Shown: positions 1 through 8,197 of the stretch, one piece after another
Numbering within the stretch: the stretch's first letter is position 1
Layout: every line of letters begins with the position of its first letter
Assembly (NCBI GenBank): GCA_016763335.1
Contig: JAESUD010000014.1
Location: forward strand, 1 to 16,260
Length of the DNA stretch: 16,260 bases
Origin: Emcibacteraceae bacterium
GTDB lineage: Bacteria > Pseudomonadota > Alphaproteobacteria > Sphingomonadales > Emcibacteraceae
Direction: 5' to 3'
Position numbers and translations under genes: made by a program
The notes under the pieces: model-generated
Told to the model about the DNA's origin: nothing
Databases searched by the model: none
The model's input: the letters and a program-made list of their open reading frames with translations, nothing else

Positions 1-138
1 AAGGGCAGTGAAACGAAATTACAAATAAATTCGCAAAACTGTGTCCACTGCAAAACCTGCGATATTAAAGACCCGTCGCAAAATATAATCTGGGTAACCC
101 CCGAAGGCGGCGGCGGGCCAAACTATCCGAATATGTAA
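1..138 (+). CDS. Electron transfer flavoprotein:ubiquinone oxidoreductase (ETF-QO), C-terminal end only
   Basis: The window opens inside this gene; 45 codons in frame 1 remain before the TAA at 136-138. ETF-QO is a membrane-associated flavoprotein with one 4Fe-4S cluster that passes electrons from electron transfer flavoprotein (fatty acid and amino acid oxidation) to ubiquinone. The sequence shows the cluster motif CVHCKTC (three of the four cysteine ligands; the first lies upstream), followed by DIKDPSQNI, a tryptophan, and the glycine-rich ending [12 protein letters not shown], which is characteristic of the family C-terminus. The TPR gene begins 34 bases downstream on the same strand. Identification is strong despite the truncation; nothing can be said about the FAD domain. 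Confidence 0.93.
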   Translation, partial: KGSETKLQINSQNCVHCKTCDIKDPSQNIIWVTPEGGGGPNYPNM

Positions 139-172
139 TAATTTATTAGCAAATGGCCTGTATATAAAAACA

Positions 173-1564
173 ATGAAAAACATTTTAAAATCAACGACTA
201 TTGCCTTATTAATGCTTATGCCGATTTCTGGCTTTGCGCAGACTTTATCTGCTGATGCGCCTAATGAGCCATTTGGTGAATATCTTTCAGGGCGGCATGC
301 GTTTTATAATAAACAATATGGTATTGCCGCTGATAACTACCTTAAAGCACTCGCTCTTGATTCAGAAAATATACCTCTCAATGAAACAGCTCTCACCGTT
401 TTAATCATTGATGGGAAAATTGATGAGGCGATTACAATTGCTCGTAGATTAAAAGCAATGGATGAAGAGAGCGATTTTTCGAAACTTGTATTGTTTTTTA
501 ACGAAATAAAAACAAACAATTTCCCGCAGGCGTTGCTTGATACAGAAGGTTTTAGCAATAATGGTATTTTAAACCTGATTAAGCCATTTTTTAAGGCATG
601 GATTTATGCTGGTCAGGGAGAAAAAGAAGCCGTTGAACAATTAATCTTTGGTTTCACTAAAGGAACAAGCTTTAATTTCTTTAATTATTATCAAAGCGGC
701 CTTTTATATGAATTTATGGATGATATTGATCAGGCTGAACTTTATTATTCAAAGTCCCTTGCGGAGCGTGGCATGCTTAACTTACGTGCGGTTGAGGCAT
801 ATGCGCGTATTTTATATAAGCAAGATAACAGTGATCGCGCTGTCGAGCTTTTAAATAATTATATTAAAGAAAGTCCGACAAATGAAAAATTACAAGCCAC
901 GCTGAAGGCAATTTTAAATAAAGAAAATATTGGTTTGTTTGTGACGAGCGTTAATGACGGTTATGCCGAAATGTTTTATACGGTTGCTACTATATTAATG
1001 CAGGATAATGTTAAGCGTGTCGCAACTAATTATTTGCAATATGCATTATATTTCAAAGAAGATTTTCCGCTCGCTCATTTTCTTCAGGCACAAATTTTTG
1101 AGGATGATAAATATTTTGAAGGTGCAGAAAGTCATCTTAATAAAATAAGTAATGAAAGCCCGCTTTATTTTCAGTCAAAATTGCAAAGAGCGTGGTTATT
1201 CAACGAGATGGAGCAATCGGATAAGGCATTAGAGGCTTTTAAAATACTGGATAAAGAATATCCCGATAACCGCGAAGTGTTAAATTCAATCGCCGAATTG
1301 TACCGTACTCATGAACGTTATTCGGAAGCCATTCCCGCATATGATAAAGTCGTTGATACCATTGAGCAGGAGACCGAGCGCGACTGGGTGCTTTTTTATA
1401 CCAGAGGCATCGTTTTTGATCAGGAAAAACGCTGGAAAGAAGCTGAACGTGATTTTAAAAAAGCATTGCAACTGAGGCCAGAACAACCAATGGTTCTGAA
1501 TTATCTTGCTTATTCCTGGGTTGATCAGGGTAAAAATTATATTGAAGCAAAAAAAAATGCTTGA
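173..1564 (+). CDS. Secreted TPR-repeat protein, N-terminal part (frameshifted at an A9 run)
   Basis: 463 codons starting at ATG 173. Residues 1-22 look like a Sec signal peptide (basic start, hydrophobic core, cleavage near GFA|QT), so the protein is probably periplasmic or exported. The rest is helical with TPR-like units: one near residues 38-71 (A-F-Y-N-K-Q-Y-G pattern followed by ALALDSE) and further units near 330-450 (for example LDKEYPDN, KKALQLRPEQPMVLNYLAYSW). TPR proteins are protein-interaction scaffolds; this one lies between ETF-QO and ispE and no specific role is known to me. The reading frame ends abruptly at TGA 1562-1564, just after nine A (1549-1557). The missing end of the last TPR continues in another frame (next CDS). 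Removing one A gives a continuous protein of 557 residues. So this is a recent frameshift, a sequencing error in a homopolymer, or a slippage-decoded gene. The RBS is weak. Confidence 0.85.
   Translation: MKNILKSTTIALLMLMPISGFAQTLSADAPNEPFGEYLSGRHAFYNKQYGIAADNYLKALALDSENIPLNETALTVLIIDGKIDEAITIARRLKAMDEESDFSKLVLFFNEIKTNNFPQALLDTEGFSNNGILNLIKPFFKAWIYAGQGEKEAVEQLIFGFTKGTSFNFFNYYQSGLLYEFMDDIDQAELYYSKSLAERGMLNLRAVEAYARILYKQDNSDRAVELLNNYIKESPTNEKLQATLKAILNKENIGLFVTSVNDGYAEMFYTVATILMQDNVKRVATNYLQYALYFKEDFPLAHFLQAQIFEDDKYFEGAESHLNKISNESPLYFQSKLQRAWLFNEMEQSDKALEAFKILDKEYPDNREVLNSIAELYRTHERYSEAIPAYDKVVDTIEQETERDWVLFYTRGIVFDQEKRWKEAERDFKKALQLRPEQPMVLNYLAYSWVDQGKNYIEAKKNA
1549..1557 (+). repeat. Homopolymer A9 at the TPR frameshift
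   Basis: Nine consecutive A residues sit exactly where homology-like continuity switches frame. The upstream frame reads I-E-A-K-K-N-A-stop; with eight A it would read I-E-A-K-K-M-L-E-R and run on through the rest of the TPR array to 1847. Runs of this length are known hot spots for replication slippage, RNA polymerase slippage and sequencing error; the sequence alone cannot separate these. Confidence 0.85.
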
Positions 1565-1847
1565 ACGTGCAGTCGAACTGCGTCCTAACGATGGTTATAT
1601 AGCAGACAGCTTGGGCTGGGCGCTTTATAAAATGGGCGACCAGGATGAGGCGGTTGTTGTTTTGGAACGCGCGGCGCAGCTTCAAACGCAGGACTGGGCG
1701 ATAAATGACCATCTTGGTGATGCATATTGGAGCATTGGAAGACGCAATGAAGCGCGTTTTCAGTGGCGCCACGCGTTATCATTAAATCCTGACGATGATA
1801 AAATTGACGGCATTAATGATAAAATAAAAACCGGCATTAAAAAGTAA
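1557..1847 (+). CDS. TPR-repeat protein, C-terminal part (out of frame with the N-terminal part)
   Basis: This frame carries 96 residues from the ATG at 1557, which overlaps the A9 run and the upstream TGA (ATGCTTGA), to the TAA at 1845-1847. It contains two to three good TPR units: LERAVELRPNDGYIADSLGW, ALYKMGDQDEAVVVLERAA and a third ending ALSLNPDD. The first one completes the unit begun in the upstream frame, so it is the natural C-terminus of the same gene. It has no signal peptide of its own. Separate translation by termination-reinitiation at the overlapping stop and start is possible in principle. The frame is also open upstream of 1557 to 1506, but those codons are shadow sequence. 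ispE starts 19 bases downstream, so the three are probably one transcript. Confidence 0.75.
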   Translation: MLERAVELRPNDGYIADSLGWALYKMGDQDEAVVVLERAAQLQTQDWAINDHLGDAYWSIGRRNEARFQWRHALSLNPDDDKIDGINDKIKTGIKK

Positions 1848-1865
1848 TATTAAAAAAGGCTTACC

Positions 1866-2717
1866 GTGCTTGCAGCTGCGAAAATTAATCTTGATTTACG
1901 GATAACTGGCCGTAGGGATGATGGTTACCATCACCTTGACAGTATTGTTGTTTTTACGGATGTCGGTGATGAGGTATATGCTGAAAAAAGTGATGAACTT
2001 TCACTTGAGATTTCAGGGCCCTTTGCAGACGGTTTTAAAACAACTGATGGTAATTTAATATTACAAGCGGCAAAAACATTGTGTCATGAAGCTAATGTTG
2101 AACCCACAATCAAATTTAGGCTGGTTAAAAATTTACCACTGTCATCAGGGATCGGCGGTGGTTCGTCGGATGGGGCAGCGGCCATGAAGCTGGTGCAGGA
2201 TATTTTAAATCTAAAAATTGATGAAAAGAAACTAAATGAAATTGCCTTAAAAATAGGCGCTGATGTTCCTGTATGTTTAAGATCAAAAGCGAGCCATATG
2301 TGTGGGATTGGCGATGAACTTAATGACATTAAGCTTGCTCCCGGTATTCATATGTTACTAGTAAATCCGGGAATATCAGTTTCAACACCAGAAATATTTA
2401 GGAAATATGCAGCCTCAAATGTTTCATTTGATAAAAAAAGACAACCATTCACAGGTCAAATTCATTTGCCGTTAATGATTGATATATTAAAAAGCAGCAG
2501 AAATTCGCTTCAGCAGGCGGCTTGCAGCATTAACAATGAAATATCTGATGTTTTAATTGCACTGGGTAATACTGATGGTGCTTTGCTTAGTCGTATGTCT
2601 GGCAGTGGGGCAACATGTTATTCATTATATGAAAATTTTGATCAATGTGTCGTAGCTGCGAAAAAGATTTCCGAACTCAATAAAAAATGGTGGGTTAAAG
2701 AAGCTATAATCAGTTAA
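1866..2717 (+). CDS. ispE: 4-diphosphocytidyl-2-C-methyl-D-erythritol kinase
   Basis: IspE is the GHMP-family cytosolic kinase that phosphorylates CDP-methylerythritol in the MEP pathway to isopentenyl diphosphate. The 283-residue length is normal. Visible signatures are AKINL near the start (residues 4-8, with the expected catalytic lysine K6), TGRRDDGYH (14-22), the ATP-binding glycine loop LPLSSGIGGGSSDGAAA (90-106), GADVPVCL (131-138, with the expected catalytic aspartate D133) and a C-terminal MSGSGAT motif. The start is GTG at 1866: an in-frame TAA at 1851 leaves no earlier start, and AAAAAAGG just upstream is a suitable RBS. The N-terminus is a little shorter than usual because AAAKINL follows almost directly. 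It probably shares a transcript with the TPR gene. Confidence 0.96.
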   Translation: MLAAAKINLDLRITGRRDDGYHHLDSIVVFTDVGDEVYAEKSDELSLEISGPFADGFKTTDGNLILQAAKTLCHEANVEPTIKFRLVKNLPLSSGIGGGSSDGAAAMKLVQDILNLKIDEKKLNEIALKIGADVPVCLRSKASHMCGIGDELNDIKLAPGIHMLLVNPGISVSTPEIFRKYAASNVSFDKKRQPFTGQIHLPLMIDILKSSRNSLQQAACSINNEISDVLIALGNTDGALLSRMSGSGATCYSLYENFDQCVVAAKKISELNKKWWVKEAIIS

Positions 2718-2832
2718 TGAATGAATGTATTACTTGCGCTTCGTCGTCTATATGCTAAATTCGCCCTAATCTACAATAATATATGGTTAATAAGTCCAAA
2801 ACTTTGAATGAAATATCAGGAATTCTCGACGA
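2718..2832 (+). promoter_or_regulatory. Gap before the export operon, with a CtrA-like half-site at 2782-2790
   Basis: This 115-base AT-rich gap separates ispE from the polysaccharide export genes and probably holds the operon promoter, although I could not pick a convincing -35/-10 pair. It contains TATGGTTAA (2782-2790), whose reverse complement TTAACCATA matches the TTAACCAT half-site described for the alphaproteobacterial cell-cycle regulator CtrA. Reading on in that orientation gives TTAA, seven bases, then TTAT, close to the full TTAA-N7-TTAA form. The RBS AGGAA at 2818-2822 serves the ATG at 2833. Confidence 0.3.
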
Positions 2833-5613
2833 ATGACTAACAGAAAACTCAGCCTCATAAAGACACTGTCATATTTTTTAATAATTAATATTTTTGCAGG
2901 ATCGATGTCATTCGCCCAAGGGTTGGACCAAAATATATTTGATCAGATAAAAAAACAGACCGGTGCTGCCACAACAACAACTCAAGTCCGTTCCCCGCTC
3001 GATCAGCTTCGTGACCAGGAATATTTGAACAGGATGAGCGAACAACTGCAAAGAAGGCAAAACGCAGACCCGTCAATTATCGAAAAAGATTATAATTCAA
3101 GAATAAACAAACCTGATGATGATTTGAATTATATCAAACAATTTGGCTATTCAGTTTTTGATAAACTCCCACTCGGTGATCAGATCATGACCGGAACAAT
3201 TCCGGATAACTATAGGCTAGGAGTCGGTGACACACTGGTAATTAGTTTTAAAGGATCGAAGGAAGAAATTGTTTCCGTAAATGTTGACCGGGAAGGTCGT
3301 CTTATTATTCCATCATTATCACCGATTAATGTGGTGGGTATATCTTTTGGTGATGTTAAAGCTCTGTTGAAGAAACAAGTTTCTGAAAGCTTGATTGGTA
3401 CGGAAGTGTATATATCAATTGCTACTCTACGGCAAATTTCTGTGCTTGTTGCCGGGGAAGTTGAAAATCCGGCAATGGTGCGTACGACAAGTCTGGCTAC
3501 TCCGATTGAAGTATTGCTACATGTGGGCGGCGTAAAAAAGACAGGGTCGCTGAGAAATATAATATTGCAGCGTGGCAGTGAAAAAATACTCATTGATTTA
3601 TATAATGTCATCGAGGGGTCGAATGCGGAAATTATTAATTTAATGGATGGGGATAGGTTAATCGTTCCAATAATCGGTGCGACTGTTGCGGTAGACGGTA
3701 ATGTAATTCGCCCCGGCATTTATGAATTAAAAAATAATGGAAAACAGATTAGTGCCGAGACTGCACTCTCGCTTGCCGGTGGAACAGTAAGGACAAGAGG
3801 TAACGCATATACCCATCTTCAGTTTGATGATAATGGCATATTGAATTTTGAGAAACTAAATTTAAATGGTGCATTGAAGAGCGGTGAAATTATCATAGTC
3901 AATTTGCTGGAAAATTCGCAAGTTGGTAAAATATCCCTGATGGGACATGTCAAAACACCGGGGGTGCGTTCGGTAAAAATATTCAATAATGTGAAAGATT
4001 TAATAGGATCGGTTAAAAATTTAACGCAAAATCCATATCTTTTGTTTGGTATTATTGAAAGAACAGACTATCTAACTCAAACACGGCAACTTATTCCGTT
4101 TAGCCCGCAAAAAGTATTGTTTGGTAATGAAAATGTTGATCTGATTGATGAAGATAATGTCATTATTTTCGGACGAAATGATATTGAGTTTCTAAAATCA
4201 GATATCATCAGGCAAGCGATTTTCACCTGTGAATATCTGGAAGAAGAATTTCTGCCAAATGGTGATTTAAATAATGCATATTGCGCACCTGTTATGAAAT
4301 TAGCTCGAATTATTTCTGATACACAGTCGGACCGGTTTGCAACGGCGACACGCGCGGTGTTTGTGCGTCGTGAAAGCACGCAGGAACAACAAAAAGATCG
4401 TGAAATCATGCTCGATCAATCAGAACTTCTAGTGCTTGAACAACAAAGGCGTCAGGCATTACTAGGAAGTGCTGCGAGCCCGAATGGTTTAACGCTTGAA
4501 CAGTTGCAGCAGATAAATGGCGAAGAAAAAATTGAAACGAAAAGTTTTGCAAATTGTCCGTCAGTTTATCAGGAAGTTGATAATCTTCTTTCCTTTACTT
4601 TAGAGCATATTGTTTCTGTTGATGGTGCTGTGCGCTTGCCGGGTGTGTTCCCGATTGCAAATAATACGGCGGTTAATTTATTATTGGCGGTTTCCGGCGG
4701 TACATCAAATGATGCCAATATGTCCCGCATTGAAATTACGAGTTACCGCGAAGAGGCAAGAGACGGTAATTTGGTTATGAACTGGGAATATGTAGACGGG
4801 TCAATTTCAGATCTCGCTGCTAAATATGTTAATGCCGGAGGCGGTGTTCGCGTTAGTAGTGTTTATACTAATTTTGAGGCCGGAGCTGTACTGTTATCTG
4901 GTGAATTTGCCCAGCCCGGAGTCTATACAATTCGCAAGGGAGAAAAGCTTTCTTCATTGATCGAAAGAGCCGGCGGTATCACTGGGCAAGCTTATCCTTA
5001 TGGTGCTATTTTCACCAGAGACCGGGTCAAGCAAATGCAAAAACAAGAAATGCGTCAAACTGCACAACGGTTGCAATCGGCTATGGTATCTGCTTCAGTG
5101 AAGAAAAATATTGATGCTCAAGGTGCTATTGCTCTGCAAAATATGGTAAATCAAATGGCTGAACAGGAATTTGTTGGCCGCGTTGTTATTGAATCTGACC
5201 CAGTAGTTCTTAGTCTTGACCCTAATAAAGATATCGTTCTTGAAGCGGGGGACAGTCTTTTTATGCCAAAAAGGCCAAACTTTATTGTCACTGTGGGTGA
5301 TGTTCTAAATCCGACTGCATTGCAGTTTATCCCTGGTAAAGGGGTCGCAAGCTATCTTGAGGAAGTGGGTGGGTTTACCCGCGCCGCTGACCAAGACCGG
5401 GTATTTGTGGTTTATCCTAATGGTGTGGCGAAGCCTATTAATCTATCATCATGGGGCGGGGACAGAAATTTGAGCATTCCTCCCGGTTCGGCGATTGTTG
5501 TGCCCACAGATTTAAGCCCATATGACAGTTTGACACTGGTTCGTGAAATAGGTGATATTTTCCGCAATCTTGCTGTTTCTGCGGCCTCGATTGCTGTTCT
5601 TGTCAGAAATTAA
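2833..5613 (+). CDS. Very large multi-SLBB periplasmic polysaccharide export protein (OPX/Wza-like)
   Basis: 926 residues. Residues 1-28 form a Sec signal peptide (cleavage near SFA|QG); there is no lipobox cysteine, unlike classical Wza. A Poly_export domain (about 123-200) begins NYRLGVGDTLVISF and has the typical DREGRLIIPSL core. About six SLBB-like units follow: near 202 (VLVAGEVENPA), 283 (VAVDGNVIRPGIYEL), 366 (ISLMGHVKTPGV), 593 (VSVDGAVRLPGVF), 683 (VLLSGEFAQPGVYTI) and 816 (FIVTVGDVLNPTALQF). A Gln/Arg-rich helical stretch lies near 510-570 and a short hydrophobic tail ends the protein. Proteins of this class guide polymer across the periplasm to the outer membrane; most OPX proteins are under half this length. 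The YjbH gene starts one base after its stop, so the two are very likely coupled and work together. The family is clear; its polymer is unknown. Confidence 0.9.
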   Translation: MTNRKLSLIKTLSYFLIINIFAGSMSFAQGLDQNIFDQIKKQTGAATTTTQVRSPLDQLRDQEYLNRMSEQLQRRQNADPSIIEKDYNSRINKPDDDLNYIKQFGYSVFDKLPLGDQIMTGTIPDNYRLGVGDTLVISFKGSKEEIVSVNVDREGRLIIPSLSPINVVGISFGDVKALLKKQVSESLIGTEVYISIATLRQISVLVAGEVENPAMVRTTSLATPIEVLLHVGGVKKTGSLRNIILQRGSEKILIDLYNVIEGSNAEIINLMDGDRLIVPIIGATVAVDGNVIRPGIYELKNNGKQISAETALSLAGGTVRTRGNAYTHLQFDDNGILNFEKLNLNGALKSGEIIIVNLLENSQVGKISLMGHVKTPGVRSVKIFNNVKDLIGSVKNLTQNPYLLFGIIERTDYLTQTRQLIPFSPQKVLFGNENVDLIDEDNVIIFGRNDIEFLKSDIIRQAIFTCEYLEEEFLPNGDLNNAYCAPVMKLARIISDTQSDRFATATRAVFVRRESTQEQQKDREIMLDQSELLVLEQQRRQALLGSAASPNGLTLEQLQQINGEEKIETKSFANCPSVYQEVDNLLSFTLEHIVSVDGAVRLPGVFPIANNTAVNLLLAVSGGTSNDANMSRIEITSYREEARDGNLVMNWEYVDGSISDLAAKYVNAGGGVRVSSVYTNFEAGAVLLSGEFAQPGVYTIRKGEKLSSLIERAGGITGQAYPYGAIFTRDRVKQMQKQEMRQTAQRLQSAMVSASVKKNIDAQGAIALQNMVNQMAEQEFVGRVVIESDPVVLSLDPNKDIVLEAGDSLFMPKRPNFIVTVGDVLNPTALQFIPGKGVASYLEEVGGFTRAADQDRVFVVYPNGVAKPINLSSWGGDRNLSIPPGSAIVVPTDLSPYDSLTLVREIGDIFRNLAVSAASIAVLVRN

Positions 5614-5614
5614 A

Positions 5615-8095
5615 GTGAGAGAAGGCAGGGTCAGAAGACGAATTAATAAAAAAAGTTTTAAATGCCTTCTTTTAAGTTGTGCTGTTGTTCCTGTATTATT
5701 GCTATCTTTTGAAATCGCTTGGGCGCAAAGCCTTTCGTTTAAATCTGAAAGGGACGGCGGTACCGTTGGCGCTTTTGGCGGCATTGGATTGCTTGAAATG
5801 CGTAATGCTCGCTTTGGTGGCGATGGTGATTTATCGGCGGGGGTCGGTTATATTGATGGTGGGCAGAATTATTATGCCACATGGCAGGCGACACCATGGC
5901 TTGAAACCACATTAAGGTTTTCTGATTACAAAGAATCGAATATTGGTATTAATACCGGCGGCATCGATAAAGGCCTCGATATAAAAATTAGGATATTGGA
6001 AGAAGGCAAGTATAAACCTGCTATTGCCATTGGGCTTCAGGATATGCTGGGCGATGGATTATTTAGCGGTGAATATATTGTTGCTAGTAAAAAAATTGAT
6101 AATTTTGATCTGACTATGGGATTTGGTTTTGGTAATCTTGCCAATCGTACAAGGGTTTCTAATTTTGCCCGTGTGTTAGGTGGCCGGTTTAAAAACCGTA
6201 CTTTTAATGATCCTGGTTCGGAAAAATTACGATTTGGAAATTATTTTTCCGGTGAAAAAATGGGATTTTTCTGGGGAGTTGAATATAATATACCCATTGA
6301 TGGTTTAACGGCAAAAGTTGAATATTCGACCGTTGATAAGTCAACAATTGATATTTTTCAAGATTATAAAAGTAAAACTGCGTTTAATGTCGGGGTAAAT
6401 TATAAAGTCAAAAATTGGCTCGAAATTAGTGCCGGTTTGCTTCATGGCAATCAATTAGCGCTACAGTTTACTCTTAAACAAAATTTGCATAGTCCCGTCC
6501 GTCTTGGATTTGCGAAAGGTCCGGCAGTGGATGAAATTAGATCAAGAAGCCTTAAAAATTCTCCGTTAAGTGTCACAGATTATAAAGGCAGGGACGATCA
6601 GGATATCTTCTTTGAGCGCTTACAACAGATGGGGTATGTGGTTAATGCCATTAATCTGACGGGTGGTAGAATTAATGTTGACCTTATGACAAATGGAATT
6701 GATCCGCAAAGTATTGAGCTGATATTAGGGGCAGTTCTTACAAGTTACCCCGAGGCTAATATAGACTTTCCGAATGGTAATATTCAGGCAGGCAGGGCAG
6801 ATAATCTTGGTCGAGAAGCATTGAGAAAGTTCAGGTCCAGTGCTTTTTATGTTAGAGAGTTGGATTATTCCGAAATTACCGCCGCCGATAAAAAACTTAT
6901 TGCCAAGTCCATATTCGAACGAATGGAAGAAAAAGCACTTAAACCTGATGAAATATTGATAGGTGAAAATGAAATTTCCGTGGTGAAAACTGTGGCACCG
7001 TTCATTGATATACCAATGAATATTGGCCGTACTGTGAGGATTTTATCTGCTGAAGCCCCGGACACTGTTGAAAGATTCAATATTATTTCAAAAGAACGCG
7101 GTATTAAAGTATCAAAGGTCTCTGTGCTGCGAAAAGATTTTGAAAAAATTGCTGAATTTAATAGCAGTCCCGAAGAAATTTTTTCTAACACTCAGATCAG
7201 CAAACCAGGGCGAATGGCTATAGGTGGTCATTCATTTGAAAGTTTTCCACAATTTGAATATGGCATACTTCCTGACCTTGAAACGCATTTTGGTTCTGAT
7301 AAGGACGACCATTTTAAAGGTGACCTCAATTTAAAGATATATGGCCGGGTTAACTTAAGTAATTCATTACAATTTTACGCTGAAGCCAAGCAACATATTA
7401 TTGGTAACATAGATATGATCCCTGTTTCGAATAATGTGAATGTCCATCATGTACGCAGTGATATTGGCCTTTATGCAGCAGAAGGAACGACAAGTATTCG
7501 CCGTTTGAGTTTTGAATATATTAAAAACCCTACAAATAATATCTATACAAGAATAACCGCGGGTCATCTTGAGGCCATGTATTCCGGTGTCAGCGCAGAA
7601 ATACTATATCGGCAATATGGTGGCAGTCTTTCATTCGGCCTGGATATCAACTTGGTTAAGCAGCGCGGTTATAATCAGCTCTTTAAAATGCGTGATTATG
7701 AAACTGTTACCGGCCATGCCACACTTTATTATGTGAATAAGAAATATGATATAACCAGTAAAGTTAGTTTTGGACGCTATCTGGCGAAAGACTGGGGAAC
7801 AACAATTGATATTTCGCGCCAATTTGGAAATGGTATTAGAATTGGCGCAATGGCCACCTTTACGAATATGAGTGAAAGTAATTTTGGTCGTGGTAATTTT
7901 GATAAAGGTGTCTATATGACTGTCCCGTTCGATTTTTTCTGGTTTAGGCAATCAAGGGACAAAGCCAGCTTTAAGTTTAGACGACTTGGTAAAAATGGCG
8001 GACAAAAACTGGATCATAATACGCGTTTATTTGATCTGTTATCGCCGAGCCAGCCTTATAAAATTTCCAACAGTTGGAACAGAGTTCTCGAGTAA
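5615..8095 (+). CDS. YjbH/GfcD-family outer membrane exopolysaccharide protein
   Basis: I chose the GTG at 5615, one base after the upstream TAA. From there the protein has 826 residues, with a basic n-region (REGRVRRRINKK), a hydrophobic core and a cleavage site AWA|QS (37/38), a good Sec signal. An in-frame GTG at 5552 would add 21 hydrophobic residues before the basic region and overlap the previous gene by 62 bases, which is less likely. The mature protein shows the family pattern: GTVGAFGGIGLLEMRNARF, IAIGLQDMLGDGLFSGEYI, many alternating aromatic beta strands, a middle segment without barrel pattern (about 340-540), more strands, and the C-terminal RRLGKNGGQKLDHN motif. YjbH and GfcD are outer membrane proteins for exopolysaccharide or group 4 capsule, proposed to contain two barrels. 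At 826 residues it is longer than E. coli YjbH. It is probably the outer membrane partner of the adjacent SLBB protein. Confidence 0.9.
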   Translation: MREGRVRRRINKKSFKCLLLSCAVVPVLLLSFEIAWAQSLSFKSERDGGTVGAFGGIGLLEMRNARFGGDGDLSAGVGYIDGGQNYYATWQATPWLETTLRFSDYKESNIGINTGGIDKGLDIKIRILEEGKYKPAIAIGLQDMLGDGLFSGEYIVASKKIDNFDLTMGFGFGNLANRTRVSNFARVLGGRFKNRTFNDPGSEKLRFGNYFSGEKMGFFWGVEYNIPIDGLTAKVEYSTVDKSTIDIFQDYKSKTAFNVGVNYKVKNWLEISAGLLHGNQLALQFTLKQNLHSPVRLGFAKGPAVDEIRSRSLKNSPLSVTDYKGRDDQDIFFERLQQMGYVVNAINLTGGRINVDLMTNGIDPQSIELILGAVLTSYPEANIDFPNGNIQAGRADNLGREALRKFRSSAFYVRELDYSEITAADKKLIAKSIFERMEEKALKPDEILIGENEISVVKTVAPFIDIPMNIGRTVRILSAEAPDTVERFNIISKERGIKVSKVSVLRKDFEKIAEFNSSPEEIFSNTQISKPGRMAIGGHSFESFPQFEYGILPDLETHFGSDKDDHFKGDLNLKIYGRVNLSNSLQFYAEAKQHIIGNIDMIPVSNNVNVHHVRSDIGLYAAEGTTSIRRLSFEYIKNPTNNIYTRITAGHLEAMYSGVSAEILYRQYGGSLSFGLDINLVKQRGYNQLFKMRDYETVTGHATLYYVNKKYDITSKVSFGRYLAKDWGTTIDISRQFGNGIRIGAMATFTNMSESNFGRGNFDKGVYMTVPFDFFWFRQSRDKASFKFRRLGKNGGQKLDHNTRLFDLLSPSQPYKISNSWNRVLE

Positions 8096-8119
8096 TTAAC
8101 ATATTATTTTTATATGTTT

Positions 8120-8153
8120 CTATCTTATGTTTTTTTTAATATTTTTAAGATAG
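8120..8153. promoter_or_regulatory. 8-bp perfect inverted repeat in the gap before tviB
   Basis: CTATCTTA (8120-8127) and TAAGATAG (8146-8153) are exact reverse complements separated by an 18-base T-rich spacer. The pair sits in the 102-base gap between the YjbH and tviB genes. It has no GC-rich stem and no following U-tract, so it does not look like an intrinsic terminator; an operator or weak leader hairpin is possible. The rest of the gap is plain AT-rich sequence with a modest RBS (GAGTGGA, 8184-8190). Confidence 0.3.
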
Positions 8154-8197
8154 TTTCTGTTTATTCAAAAAATAAAATAAAATGAGTGGAATAATAA

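Noticed and set aside
3210..3719. 169-codon minus-strand open frame
   Set aside because: It is antisense to the Poly_export and first SLBB domains, which are clearly the coding strand.
5552..5614. Earlier GTG start for the YjbH-family gene, overlapping the SLBB gene by 62 bases
   Set aside because: It would place a hydrophobic stretch before the basic n-region and spoil a good signal peptide that starts naturally at 5615.
8120..8153. Intrinsic terminator after the YjbH gene
   Set aside because: The stem is almost all A/T with an 18-base loop and no following T-run, so it is kept only as a weak regulatory candidate.
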